Source of the DNA: Escallonia rubra
Taxonomy: Eukaryota; Streptophyta; Magnoliopsida; Escalloniales; Escalloniaceae
Direction: 5' to 3'
DNA length: 64,000 nt
Assembly (NCBI GenBank): GCA_033065855.1
Contig: JAVXUO010000399.1
Span: 74,501 to 138,500 of the forward strand
Shown: positions 11,950 to 20,556 of the stretch, piece by piece
Layout of the letters: the number at the start of each line of letters is the position of its first letter
Numbering within the stretch: position 1 is the first letter of the stretch
The notes under the pieces: generated by a model
What the model saw: only the letters and a program-made list of their open reading frames with translations
What the model was told of the DNA's origin: nothing
The model's database searches: none
Program-made: the position numbers and the translations under genes

Positions 11950-13226
11950 GGGAATAATACTATTTTACTCCCCTGAACTATCCACGTTTTGTTATTTTGG
12001 TCCCTGCATTTTAAAATTCGTTAAATCAGTCCATGTACTTTGTGCCGTCATCAATTTAGTCCCTCCCGTTAGCATTTCTGTTAAAACTCAGGGGTATTTT
12101 AGTCAAATAATGAAACAATATGTGATAATACCATTTTAGTCCCCTGAACTATCCCCGCTTTTTTATTTTGGTCCATGTACTTTAAAGTTCGTTAAATCAG
12201 TCTCTGTACTTTGCATCGTCATTAATTTAGTCCCTCCGTTAGCAATTCTGTTAAAACTCGGGGGTATTTTAATCAAATAATGAAAAAATATTTCATATAT
12301 CTTCCCTTTCTGCCTTCCCCCAACCCACACCCCCCCCCCCCCCCGCCCTCGGCCGCCTTTCCACCATTGCTACCACCACCATAAATCAACCATCACCACC
12401 AGCCGTTCGATCACCACCATTCTCAGCCACAAGAAGACATGTTCATCATACCTGCCATTAACCCCCCACTCTCTCCCCCATTCTTTTTCCCCCATATCTG
12501 CTGCGACCACTGTAAATCAACCATCACCGCTTCCGCCTTTTCTCTAGCAATTAGTGGAATGCATAAGCCCTCCATAGAGATGGGTGACCTTCCTGGGTTT
12601 CCTTTGCAGATTCTTGTCATTTTTCGTTGCAGATCTGAGAATGGAAGGAATTGGGTGGGCTTCCTAGTTTCCTTTGCTGTAATTGGGGTGTTGGTGTTGA
12701 GAGGGAGGATGAAGGGTATGTTAAATCAGGTAAGAGATGTTCCATGTGGTGAGTCATATGTAATTGTAGTGGAAGATGATTGATGGGTTTAGTTTTAAAG
12801 GGATGAAATTTGGAGTTCATGATTTTGGTGGTGGCTGCTAGGATGGAGAAGAGAGGGAGGAAAGGAAGATGGGGAAGGGAGAAGAGAGAGAAAGGTAAGG
12901 GGGAAAGGTTGAAGACTATAAGGTTAAGGCTTGACAGAAATAACCGTAAATTTATAACAGAAATGCTAACGGAGGGACTAGAATTAACGAACTTTAAAGT
13001 ACAGGGACAAAAATAAAAAAGCGGGAATAGTTCAGGGGACTAAAATGGTATTATCCCATATTTTTCATTATTTGACTAAAATACCCCCGAGTTTTAACAG
13101 AAATGCTAACGGGAGGGATTAAATTGATGACGGCGCAAAGTACAGGGATTGATTTAACGAATTTTAAAATGCAGGGACCAAAATAACAAAACGGGGATAG
13201 TTCAGGGGAGTAAAATGGTATTATCC
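11950..13226. mobile_element. Mutator-like element (Pack-MULE candidate) in EPRV A leader
   Basis: Long inverted terminal repeats start GGGAATAATACTATTTTACT at 11950 and end at 13226 with the inverted counterpart. Each TIR region is itself duplicated in tandem (units at about 11950 and 12123 on the left; about 13022 and 13193 on the right). Comparison with the uninterrupted sequence in block B shows a 9-bp target duplication, AGAAAATTT at 11941-11949 and CGAGAATTT at 13227-13235 (7 of 9). The internal 500 bp (12300-12850) has CCACCA-rich text and an open stretch at 12439-12783 that could be captured host sequence. No transposase is seen. Confidence 0.85.
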
Positions 13227-13656
13227 CGAGAATTTACTAGTAATTCTCTTGTAAAGTTCTCCCCTTTCATTCTCGTGTACTTCTAAATAATTTCAAGTGT
13301 GCTTCTGTCTTTAAGTGTACTTCTGTCCTACTATAAGTTTTATGTTTTAATTAATAAAAGTGTCGTTCTTATCTGTCTGTTGCTCCGTTAAAATTTCCAG
13401 TTTCAATTTTATCTGTGTAACTTTTTAATCTTCTTTTCAATAATCTTTTCATTAATATTTAACCTGGGTCTATTCTTGGTATCAGAGCTCTATTACTTGG
13501 CTTTGAGATTAAATTAGCTGTTCGTTTGTCAATTTTAAGTGTGGGTCGACACTCAAGTCGCTTTTACGATAGTTCACGATCTTCTGCCTTTGAGCATTCT
13601 TGATCACTTTTAACTATTTGGTTGATAGTCAATCATTTTTTTTTGTTGTTGATATA
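13227..13656 (+). other. EPRV A: leader with poly(A) signal and tRNA-Met primer site
   Basis: Viral leader continuing after the Mutator-like insertion. It contains AATAAA at 13353-13358, a plausible viral poly(A) signal, and TGGTATCAGAGCTC at 13477-13490, the initiator tRNA-Met primer binding site that defines the start of minus-strand DNA synthesis. The ORF1 start follows 167 bases later at 13657. The whole segment is mirrored in block B (about 14317-14745). Confidence 0.8.
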
Positions 13657-13705
13657 ATGGCTGGATTAATTAAATCTCTATCCACTAATATGTCAAAGAG
13701 CCAGC
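13657..13705 (+). pseudogene. EPRV A: first codons of ORF1, cut at inverted junction
   Basis: The ATG at 13657 opens the same ORF1 as the ATG at 14316 on the minus strand in block B; 16 codons match. At about 13705 the frame runs into the inverted sequence of block B, within a short AGCCAGCT stretch that may have been the microhomology at the joint. Confidence 0.75.
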
Positions 13706-14316
13706 TATATTGTACCTTTGTGTCTTGATATCTAAAGTTAGCACATCCATTACGTGTGGACCTGACAAAGAGACTGAGAAATTGGGGTAACAATTGAAAT
13801 ACATAGGACCATCACATAAGTATGTTTCTACCATGCCAAGAAGAGAGTCATTAAAATTAAGATGTCGATCATCACGTAAAGCGACCCATATATGGGTATC
13901 AAGACCTTCCTTCGTTAATGAAGTAATACCAATTTGAACAAGTCCAATATGCACATAACAATATTTCCTTTTATGCTTTTCTAAAGCAGATTTAAAAAAC
14001 AACTGAAAAAACTGATTATCTTTTGAGATATCCATCGTTTGTTCAACGGTTTTGATTGAGTATGTTTGTTTTAATTCAAACTGTTTGATGTACAAGGAAG
14101 GTAGATTAACCTTTGGGATAAACCAATTATTTAGTTCATTTTCAATATTTTCAATAGTCAATTCATGCTTGTAAATACTCTTTGTATTCCTTTCCTTATG
14201 AAATGCAGTTCTATCTTTAAAACCAAAAAAAAAATAGTCAATTCATGAACATTCTTCCTAAAGCTAGTCTGGCTCTTTGACATATTAGTAGATAGAGATT
14301 TAATTAATCCAGCCAT
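13706..14316 (-). pseudogene. EPRV B: movement protein, N-terminal part
   Basis: The ATG is at 14316. The first 26 codons are open, then a 67-bp insertion (14168-14234) breaks the frame; the frame continues as 158 codons from 14161 to 13685, where the last seven residues are antisense of block A. The body has the features of a 30K-superfamily movement protein: a Gly-Leu-Asp-Thr-His segment followed by a beta-rich core with Tyr-Phe-Asn-Cys-Tyr-Pro-Asn. Its end overlaps the start of the fragment at 4294, so A and B carry complementary parts of the domain. Neither is intact. Confidence 0.75.
14168..14234 (+). mobile_element. 67-bp poly(A)-tailed retroposed insertion in EPRV B
   Basis: The insert ends in ten A residues (14225-14234) and is bracketed by identical 13-bp repeats TAGTCAATTCATG at 14155-14167 and 14235-14247. 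The viral reading frame is continuous if one repeat plus the insert is ignored. A poly(A) tail plus a 13-bp target duplication is the hallmark of LINE-type retroposition; the size suggests extreme 5' truncation. The donor cannot be named. Confidence 0.8.
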
Positions 14317-14479
14317 TATATATATAAAAAAATGCTCGACTATCAACCAAATAGTTAAAAGTGGTTAAGAACTCTCAAAGGCAGAAGATCAAGAACTATC
14401 TTAAAGGCGACTTTGGTGTCGACCCACACTTAAAATTGACAAACGGACATCTAATTTAATCTCAAAGCCAAGTAATAGC

Positions 14480-14491
14480 GCTCTGATACCA
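14480..14491 (-). other. EPRV B: tRNA-Met primer binding site
   Basis: The minus strand reads TGGTATCAGAGC, complementary to plant initiator tRNA-Met, 164 bases upstream of the ORF1 start at 14316. The spacing agrees with block A. Confidence 0.85.
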
Positions 14492-14782
14492 GGAATAGAC
14501 CCAGGTTAAATATTAATGAAAATATTATTAAAAAGAAGATTAAAAAGTTGCACAAATAAAATTGAACCTGAAAATTTTAATGGAGCAACAGACAGATAAG
14601 AACGAACACTTTTATTAATTAAAGCATAAAACTTACAGTAGGACAAAAGTACACTTGAAGACAGAAGCACACTTGAAATTATTTAGAAGTACACGAGAAT
14701 GAAAGGGGAAAACTTTACAAGAGAATTGCTAAGAAATTTTCTGAACTGTCTAATGCCTGCCCCTAACAATGGGAAAAAGGCC

Positions 14783-14793
14783 AATTATATAGA
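14783..14793 (-). promoter_or_regulatory. Pararetroviral promoter TATA box, block B
   Basis: The minus strand reads TCTATATAATT at the same distance from the leader as in block A. Without the Mutator-like insertion this leader is contiguous, so B shows the ancestral spacing (about 290 bp from TATA box to primer site). Confidence 0.65.
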
Positions 14794-15239
14794 CAACCAG
14801 AAACTATGGTTAGAAAAGAAACTATGGTTACTTTTTTTAAAGAAACCATAACTTGATGATGATGTCGGCCGCGTGTCCTGGATATGTGGTGGAGTCGATC
14901 AAACCTGTATGATCATCTTTTCTTCTTTTTGCTTTCCATAAAGCATTCCTCTCGTGCTTTTCATAAAGCATTCCAGCACACCTTGCATTTGCCACTTTTG
15001 TTTTAAAAAGCATTGGAGCATTTGTCTTTTCTCGAAAAAGTAGATTCCTCATTTATAGTGGGGGAATTGTTCAATCTGTTTCAATTTGAGATCCCTGTGG
15101 ATAGGATTCTGCCAAGAGACACTCTTGCTCCTCATTGTCTATCATAATCTTATCAAATTCTTTGTACGATACTGTTCGCTACATTATGTAGCGGACGACG
15201 AAAAAAATGGCCATCTGGGTAATCAAGATATCACAGAAG

Positions 15240-15782
15240 ATGAAGAAAATGTATAGTTACAAAGACTTTGATATCTTAAAAGACTTAGACATAAAAATTC
15301 TCAATCAATCCATAGGAACTACATTTGTAGGACAAGGCTTAAGTATAGAACAATTACAAAATTTCATACGTATCACAGAAGAAGATGACAATTTAAACAG
15401 TTTAGATATATTTAATCAACCAGAATACACTATACAACATAGCCTAAACAACCCTATTATTGATAGTCTTAGTACAATAAACCCAAGCTTCAATCCTTCT
15501 CTGGATACTCCAAGCATAGAAAGTTTTGAGCCTATAACAAATTACAAGACAGAATTAGATCATAAAATAAACACTGCTATACTAGAAATAGAACAGATTA
15601 GAATAGAACATAAGACTCTTTATGAACAAAACATATTGCTAGAAACAGAAATGGAAACAATAATAGATTCTCTAGAAGATGACTTGCAACCTAAAGAATT
15701 AGAACAGATAGATCTAGAACAATTAGAAACAAGTTCTATAGATACTCAGATCACTACAAACAATATTAAGTTTAATGACTAA
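15240..15782 (+). CDS. EPRV C: small ORF with central coiled coil
   Basis: The likely start is the ATG at 15240, because the same sequence at 16124 opens the same peptide; the 11 codons before it (from 15207) are joint sequence. The frame is intact for 180 codons. Residues about 100-150 form a strong heptad-like, Glu/Leu/Ile-rich segment, which would suit a virion-associated or assembly protein, but I do not recognise a family. It ends in ATGACTAA, overlapping the next ORF start at 15775, a linkage that permits reinitiation. Confidence 0.55.
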   Translation: MKKMYSYKDFDILKDLDIKILNQSIGTTFVGQGLSIEQLQNFIRITEEDDNLNSLDIFNQPEYTIQHSLNNPIIDSLSTINPSFNPSLDTPSIESFEPITNYKTELDHKINTAILEIEQIRIEHKTLYEQNILLETEMETIIDSLEDDLQPKELEQIDLEQLETSSIDTQITTNNIKFND

Positions 15783-16140
15783 AGGATATAAAGATTTCCA
15801 ACAAGGCAAAAACCTTTTAATATGCACCACATTTATAGGAAAATTAACACAAAGCAGTCAAGTAGGATATAAGTTAACCATAGATGACACTGCAAAATTT
15901 ATTATAAATAGAGGTATTAGACTTTTACCACCTTACAAGGTAGATTCCTTAGAAAATGCAGGACAAGAATGGCTAGTAGATAAGATTTTAACGACTAGCT
16001 CTAATAACAGTATCGTACCAACAGATAACATGTGGTACATAGACGCATCAGGAAGAAGATCAGTTAGATTTACCAATTACGTAGAAGCTAATACTCATGT
16101 AGAAGATCAAGATATCACAGAAGATGAAGAAAATGTATAG
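15775..16140 (+). CDS. EPRV C: small ORF of unknown function
   Basis: 121 codons, intact, starting inside the stop of the preceding ORF (8-nt overlap). Rich in Thr, Ile and Asn with an acidic C-terminus. No motif is recognised; it shows none of the movement-protein, protease or zinc-knuckle signatures. Its 3' end overlaps a second copy of the preceding ORF's start (ATG at 16124), so the tail may be altered by the duplication at 16109. Confidence 0.45.
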   Translation: MTKGYKDFQQGKNLLICTTFIGKLTQSSQVGYKLTIDDTAKFIINRGIRLLPPYKVDSLENAGQEWLVDKILTTSSNNSIVPTDNMWYIDASGRRSVRFTNYVEANTHVEDQDITEDEENV

Positions 16141-16203
16141 TTACAAAGACTTTGATATCTTAAAAGACTTAGACATAAAAATTCTCAATCAATCCATAGG
16201 AAC
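16109..16203 (+). repeat. 95-bp direct repeat of 15225-15319
   Basis: Bases 16109-16203 repeat 15225-15319 with no visible difference, including the start of the coiled-coil ORF (16124 = 15240). At 16203 the copy ends and inverted viral sequence begins. The ORF from 16124 (113 codons) is therefore chimeric and not a natural gene. Confidence 0.85.
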
Positions 16204-16331
16204 GCAGAAAGTTTATGTGGTCTGTTATGTGATCTATAGCAGTTGCTTCATGTCTATCGATTATGGCTCTAAATCTATCAAAATTAGGTCTAGTTATGTT
16301 GAGTATAAGATACTCACTACGATAATATTTA
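16204..16331 (-). repeat. Inverted fragment of the second tandem ORF (21652-21779)
   Basis: This segment is the reverse complement of about 21652-21779, i.e. part of the small ORF at 21323-21862, with very few differences. It places a piece from the post-primer-site region next to the RT region in reverse, showing rearrangement before or during integration. It covers the position of the single undetermined base of the window (21767). Confidence 0.85.
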
Positions 16332-16378
16332 ACATAGACACTCCATCAGAGTACGCTAAGAAGCGTGGTGGTAATTAT

Positions 16379-16626
16379 GCTAATATAAAAGGCAAAAATA
16401 AAATATGTGAAGACTGTAGTAATGGTAAAACAAATTGTTATTGGGGGGTTTTGCCGGTTTTATGACAGATCTCTTTTGATTTTTGATCGGGTAGACTTCG
16501 TTAAACCAATCGTCAATCCGTGAGGACCTGCCCGGAGGCATAGCGACGTCTGGTATCCGTCTATAGCTAATATAAAAGGCAAAAATAAAATATGTGAAGA
16601 CTGTAGTAATGGTAAAACAAATTGTT
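16379..16626. repeat. Inverted leader fragment flanked by 61-bp direct repeats
   Basis: Bases 16440-16565 are the reverse complement of the block C leader from about 20675 up to the poly-C run next to the primer site (about 20812). They are bracketed by identical 61-bp direct repeats at 16379-16439 and 16566-16626 carrying viral RT-upstream sequence. The pattern is an insertion with a long target duplication or a template-switch product. It interrupts a Cys-containing frame (Ile-Cys-Glu-Asp-Cys) upstream of RT. Confidence 0.85.
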
Positions 16627-17051
16627 GTTTAACCAATATAGATAATAATTGCGTAAGAATAAAAGAATTAGAAGAAGATAAATATGAACCAGAAGATGAC
16701 ATAGATCTGGATATTTATAACTTAGACAAAATCAGCTACAATTTAATAAACTATTTTACAAACAAACATGATATTCTTAAGGCCATAGATAGACTCCCCT
16801 TTATTGGAGAAGATCCTATCAAAAGATGGGATTTGAACCAAATATATTGCAAGCTTGACATTATAAATCCTGATTATATTGTTAAAACTGCAAATATAGA
16901 AGCAAGTAGCATAGATACAGACGATTTTAAAATGCACATTAAAGACTTAACAACTTTAAAAGTAATTAGACCTAGCAACAGTCCTCATAGATCTGCAGCT
17001 TTCATTGGAAGAAATCACGCAGAAATACTCCAAACAAAACCTTCCTTTTAA
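16627..17051 (+). pseudogene. EPRV C: region upstream of and opening the reverse transcriptase
   Basis: An open frame continues from the second 61-bp repeat to a TAA at 17049-17051. The first half is acidic. The second half opens an RT domain, with the Ser-Pro-His-Arg-Ser-Ala-Ala-Phe-Ile block at about 16980-17006 and Arg-Asn-His-Ala-Glu just after. The next conserved RT block is missing; the sequence jumps to a later part of the domain in a different phase (17117 frame). So RT has both a deletion and a frameshift near 17040-17060. Confidence 0.75.
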
Positions 17052-17116
17052 GTAAAATACAAGGCAAGAAGATTTTTAGCAAATTCGACTGTAAATCAGG
17101 TTTTTATCAGATTAAG

Positions 17117-18109
17117 ATGTGGCCTGAAGACGTTAAGTGGACTGCTTTCACTACACCAGAAGGTTTATATGAATGGCTTGTTATGCCTTTTGGTCTTAAG
17201 ACAGCACCAAGTATCTTCCAGCGTAAAATGGATGATATTTTTAGACCATATAATGATTTTATCTTAGTTTATATAGATGACATACTAGTTTGTAGTAAGA
17301 ATGAAAATGAGCATTTGTCTCATCTAGATTTAGTATTCAAACTCTTTAATAAGCATGGTTTAATTCTTAGTAAAAAGAAAGTAGAATTATTTAAAACTAA
17401 TATAAAATTCTTAGGAATGGAAATAGGAAATGGCAAAATTAAATTACAAGAGCATATAGCTAAAAAGATCTTAGACTTTCCAGATAAATTAGAAGGTTTA
17501 AAACAAATCCAGGCTTTCCTTGGATTAGTTAATCAAGCTAGAATTTATTTTAAAGACCTTAGCAAGTTAATAGGTCCCCTATATAACAAAACTAGAAAAA
17601 ATGGGCAAAGACATTTCAATATAGAAGATATTAAGCTCATTAAAACTATAAAAGATAGGGTAAAACAACTACCTGACTTATATCTACCTTTAGATACAGA
17701 CTATCTTATTGTCCAAACTGATGGATGCAAAGATGGTTGGGGAGCAGTATTATACTGCAAACCAAATAAATATAGTAACAAAAAAGAAGAAAGAATTTGT
17801 AGATATTCTAGTGGCAAGTACAAAGAAAGTAATCAGTATCTAACAAGCTTAGATTATGAATTACTAGCCATAGTTTATGCCCTAGAACACTTCAAGGCAC
17901 TTCTAATTTCAAAGTATGAATTTTGCATTAGAACTGACTGTGAAGCAATAGTAAGATACAATAAAAATAAAGACTCTAGATATACCAATAGATGGTTAAA
18001 ATTTATAACTACTCTAAGCAATTATAGAATAGACAAAATAGAATGGCAACATATTAAAGGAGTCGATAACTCCGTTGCAGATTTGTTATCTAGAAAAATT
18101 TTATCTTAA
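17117..18109 (+). pseudogene. EPRV C: reverse transcriptase palm and RNase H, open frame
   Basis: A long intact frame of 330 codons, though the domain begins earlier (about 17060). RT landmarks: Met-Pro-Phe-Gly-Leu-Lys-x-Ala-Pro at residues 23-31 and the catalytic Tyr-Ile-Asp-Asp at 52-55. RNase H follows with all four acidic residues in place: Asp202, Glu248, Asp274 and Asp322, the last in a His-x-x-Gly-Val-Asp-Asn-x-x-Ala-Asp context. RT plus RNase H convert pregenomic RNA to DNA in the cytoplasm. The N-terminal RT deletion upstream makes the unit non-functional despite the clean frame. The TAV gene starts 78 bases after the stop. Confidence 0.85.
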
Positions 18110-18186
18110 GCTAACCCCAGACACTTATACAGAATTATCATACAGACTTCTAGAATTAGACAATTTTCTGTTTATTATTTGCAGAC

Positions 18187-19536
18187 ATGGCGTCATCAAC
18201 TTCTGCAGCATCTTCCTCTACTCAGACCAGGCAAAATCTGAACAACCAGCCAAACCCTATTTTTCCTACTCAATTTGTCAGTTACATTGACAATCTTGGT
18301 AGAAATAGGATAAATTATAATGGTAATAACTTAGAAGTCATACATGTGGGTGCAAGGTTTCAAGTCAAGGATCATAAAATTGGTCATTTCCCTGTTGACC
18401 AAAGGACATTCATAGATAATTTATGGCAATCTTATGTTAAAAAAGACAATGGATGGTTTGTAAACACAGTTAATGCTGTGGCAAATTATTTCCATAAAAT
18501 TAGAGATACTAAAAAATACAATTTTTATTGTGTTTTCAAAGGCAATATTCCAGGGATTTATAAAAGCTACCCTGAGGCAATGGTAGGAGGAGTTGGTAAC
18601 GAAAAGGCACCCTGGTACAAAGGTACCATTACCTTTCAAGAAGCCACCTCATTAATGCAGACACATTATTTTGGTCCCAATTATTATATTAGCCCAGAAT
18701 GCCAAGACAGATCTACCGTAGACTCTACTACAGCAGATTGTGAAAACTGCAATACCCTAATTAGGCACCATAATATTTTAAAAACCAGACTAGACTATGT
18801 ACTTATAGAAAAAACACACTTTGATTTACACATAGCCCAGTTAAAAACACAGTTACAAGTAGCAGAATTAGAGGCAAATGACTGGAAACAGAAGTATGTC
18901 ACTCTTCTTTCTTCCAAACACCAGTCATCTAAACCCACTACTACCGGGGTCAAAGGAGTAGCTAATCCAGATTCACAGGCTTCTGGTAAAGATAAATCAA
19001 GTCCTGTTAAAGCTGGTAATTTGCTCAAAATTACTGAAAATCCTTTGAGTTCAGGAAAAGGAACTCCTAGTCCAGTTCAACAGGTAGCTGGTAAAGACTA
19101 TTCAAAACCTGTGATAGTTGGAGGTTTACTCAAAATCTCTGAAAACCCTTTGAGTTCAGGAGAAAGAACTCCTAGCCCAGAAAGACAGGTATCTGGTAAA
19201 GGCAAAGGTAAATTAAATCCTGAAACCCCTGGCCGTTTGGGTAAAACGGAACTTTTAAAAAGAAATAAAAAGAAAGCAAAAAGGCAGGCATATTCTGTCC
19301 AAAAACAAGTAGCTGAGGCATTTGCTGATTTCATCAGCTCTACTTTTAGCAAACTTAATAATCCAGGCGAGGCAGTAGAAGATTTGAAAAAATCTATCAC
19401 ATCTGATAGCAAGATCTATGAAGACCCCTTATTCCAAGACGCTCAACGACAGACTCCGAGCCCTGTCATTTCTGAAGAAATTTCTGATGATACGACAGCA
19501 GAGGAAGAGGAATCTGAACCTAAGCAAGAAGACTAG
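18187..19536 (+). CDS. EPRV C: viroplasmin/translational transactivator (TAV)-like protein
   Basis: An intact 449-codon frame. Residues about 111-160 match the caulimovirus viroplasmin domain (RNase H1 N-terminal fold): a Tyr-x-Val-Phe-Lys-Gly-x-x-Pro-Gly-Ile-Tyr motif, then an aromatic Trp-Tyr-Lys-Gly segment. After it come a coiled-coil-like stretch (about 195-240) and a Pro/Ser/Lys-rich region with two tandem copies of a unit ending Glu-Asn-Pro-Leu-Ser-Ser-Gly (about 270-345). A basic block and an acidic tail close it. In caulimoviruses this protein forms inclusion bodies and enables reinitiation on polycistronic RNA, which fits the overlapping small ORFs elsewhere in this block. It is the only large unbroken viral gene in the window. 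Confidence 0.85.
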   Translation: MASSTSAASSSTQTRQNLNNQPNPIFPTQFVSYIDNLGRNRINYNGNNLEVIHVGARFQVKDHKIGHFPVDQRTFIDNLWQSYVKKDNGWFVNTVNAVANYFHKIRDTKKYNFYCVFKGNIPGIYKSYPEAMVGGVGNEKAPWYKGTITFQEATSLMQTHYFGPNYYISPECQDRSTVDSTTADCENCNTLIRHHNILKTRLDYVLIEKTHFDLHIAQLKTQLQVAELEANDWKQKYVTLLSSKHQSSKPTTTGVKGVANPDSQASGKDKSSPVKAGNLLKITENPLSSGKGTPSPVQQVAGKDYSKPVIVGGLLKISENPLSSGERTPSPERQVSGKGKGKLNPETPGRLGKTELLKRNKKKAKRQAYSVQKQVAEAFADFISSTFSKLNNPGEAVEDLKKSITSDSKIYEDPLFQDAQRQTPSPVISEEISDDTTAEEEESEPKQED

Positions 19537-19570
19537 GACCTACTCTCAGCCATGACAGACGTAATTGAAG

Positions 19571-19703
19571 ACTTGACAGCTAGAGCATCTATCCCAAGAC
19601 TTTCTCTACGTCGGCAGGATAATACAAGACTCCAATAATAACAGAAGGACTTGATATAAAGAGCATCTCTCTCAAGACTTTCTCTCTACCAAGGCAGGAC
19701 AAC
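19571..19703 (+). repeat. Imperfect 78-bp-spaced direct repeat upstream of the block C promoter
   Basis: Two units starting ACTTGACAGC at 19571 and ACTTGATATA at 19649 share the order AGAGCATCT, CAAGACTTTCTCT, GGCAGGA. They lie about 190-320 bp before the TATA box at 19893, where caulimovirid enhancers sit. The same two units are present, inverted, in block D (about 23095-23215). Confidence 0.65.
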
Positions 19704-19892
19704 TTTTCTGACAAAGGAGGAGACAAGCACAGTAGACTTATCAAGATAGATTAAGCATCTTTTAGCTTTTATAGACTCTTAGGCTTTAAGACTTTAATAA
19801 ATTTGTAATGTAGCCTAGAAAGCAACTTCGTCTTTTAGCACACCTGTAAAGTCTTATTAATCATGTAAGTACTCTGTAGCTAGCCTCTTCTG

Positions 19893-19902
19893 TCTATATA
19901 AT
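19893..19902 (+). promoter_or_regulatory. Pararetroviral promoter TATA box, block C
   Basis: TCTATATAAT lies after the TAV gene and before a leader of about 1 kb that ends in the primer site. The pattern matches the pregenomic RNA promoter of caulimovirids. The box is duplicated, inverted, at 22886-22895 in block D. A promoter this far intact, together with the C/D inverted repeat downstream, is what a hairpin transcript would need. Confidence 0.7.
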
Positions 19903-20521
19903 GAGGCAGATCTCATTTGTAAAGAGACACGAAAGAAATACAACTGCAATCTTGCAATTTCTCTCAAAACACTCTGCCTTCATATGCTTAACTGCTCTTT
20001 CTCTCTATAATCATCCTATTCCAAAGATCAAGTACGAAGCAAGCTTTCTTACAAGTAAGTTAATTCTCTTTAAACTTGTTTAAAATTATGGGGTGAAAAC
20101 GCTCGAAGGTGAAAAGCTTCTATGAACTGAAACGGGTTATCTCAAAGTCTAATATGACTAAAAACAACTTAGTAATGTTTTGATTAAAAATCATATGGCA
20201 TTTACTTGGGAAAGAGAGACTCTTTTAATTAATTTTGTTTTTTAAAATGATTATGCTTACCTCAGGTTTACCTAGATCTAAATCAATTATGCTTTTAAAA
20301 CGAATTGCCAGAGTCTTCTTTATGGGTTCAAGATAATAGTGGGAGCGAGTCGTTCAGGGCTATAGCCGAGTGATGGCGTTGAATGCCCGCAGACTAACGC
20401 ATGCCCTGAGTCTTGAACCTTGATAGAAAACTTTGACAGTTCAACCCAGCATCCTGAGATTTTAATCTAGTCTAGACCTACCAGGCATCCTGAAGTTTTG
20501 AAAAATAAAATCTTCTATAAA

Positions 20522-20556
<35 letters not shown>

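Larger units (their letters stand above)
4294..13705 (+). mobile_element. Endogenous pararetrovirus block A (petuvirus/florendovirus-like)
   Basis: A degraded Caulimoviridae genome in plus orientation. The order is movement-protein C-terminus, unknown N-terminal coat region, coat, CCHC knuckle, aspartic protease, RT-RNase H, a downstream ORF, promoter/leader, tRNA-Met primer site and the first codons of the next ORF1. The virus genome is circular, so the piece runs from inside the movement protein round to the ORF1 start. It is interrupted by a hAT element (9576-10520) and a Mutator-like element (11950-13226). Stops and frameshifts break every long frame. One continuous MP-to-RNase H polyprotein followed by a second ORF suggests Petuvirus or Florendovirus; the genus call is inference. 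Confidence 0.85.
13706..15163 (-). mobile_element. Endogenous pararetrovirus block B, inverted relative to A
   Basis: Same virus as block A, reversed. Reading on the minus strand from 15163: end of the downstream ORF, promoter, leader, primer site, ORF1 start at 14316, and the movement protein to 13706, where it meets block A head-to-head. It lacks the Mutator-like element present in A, so it records the empty site. It differs from A by scattered substitutions and by a small poly(A)-tailed insertion at 14168-14234. Confidence 0.85.

Noticed and set aside
15172..15195. Short palindrome CGCTACATTATGTAGCG at the B/C joint
   Set aside because: A single 8-bp stem without a repeat partner; too little to call an origin or attachment site.
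16124..16465. 113-codon ORF in block C
   Set aside because: A chimera of a duplicated ORF start, an inverted fragment of another ORF and inverted leader.
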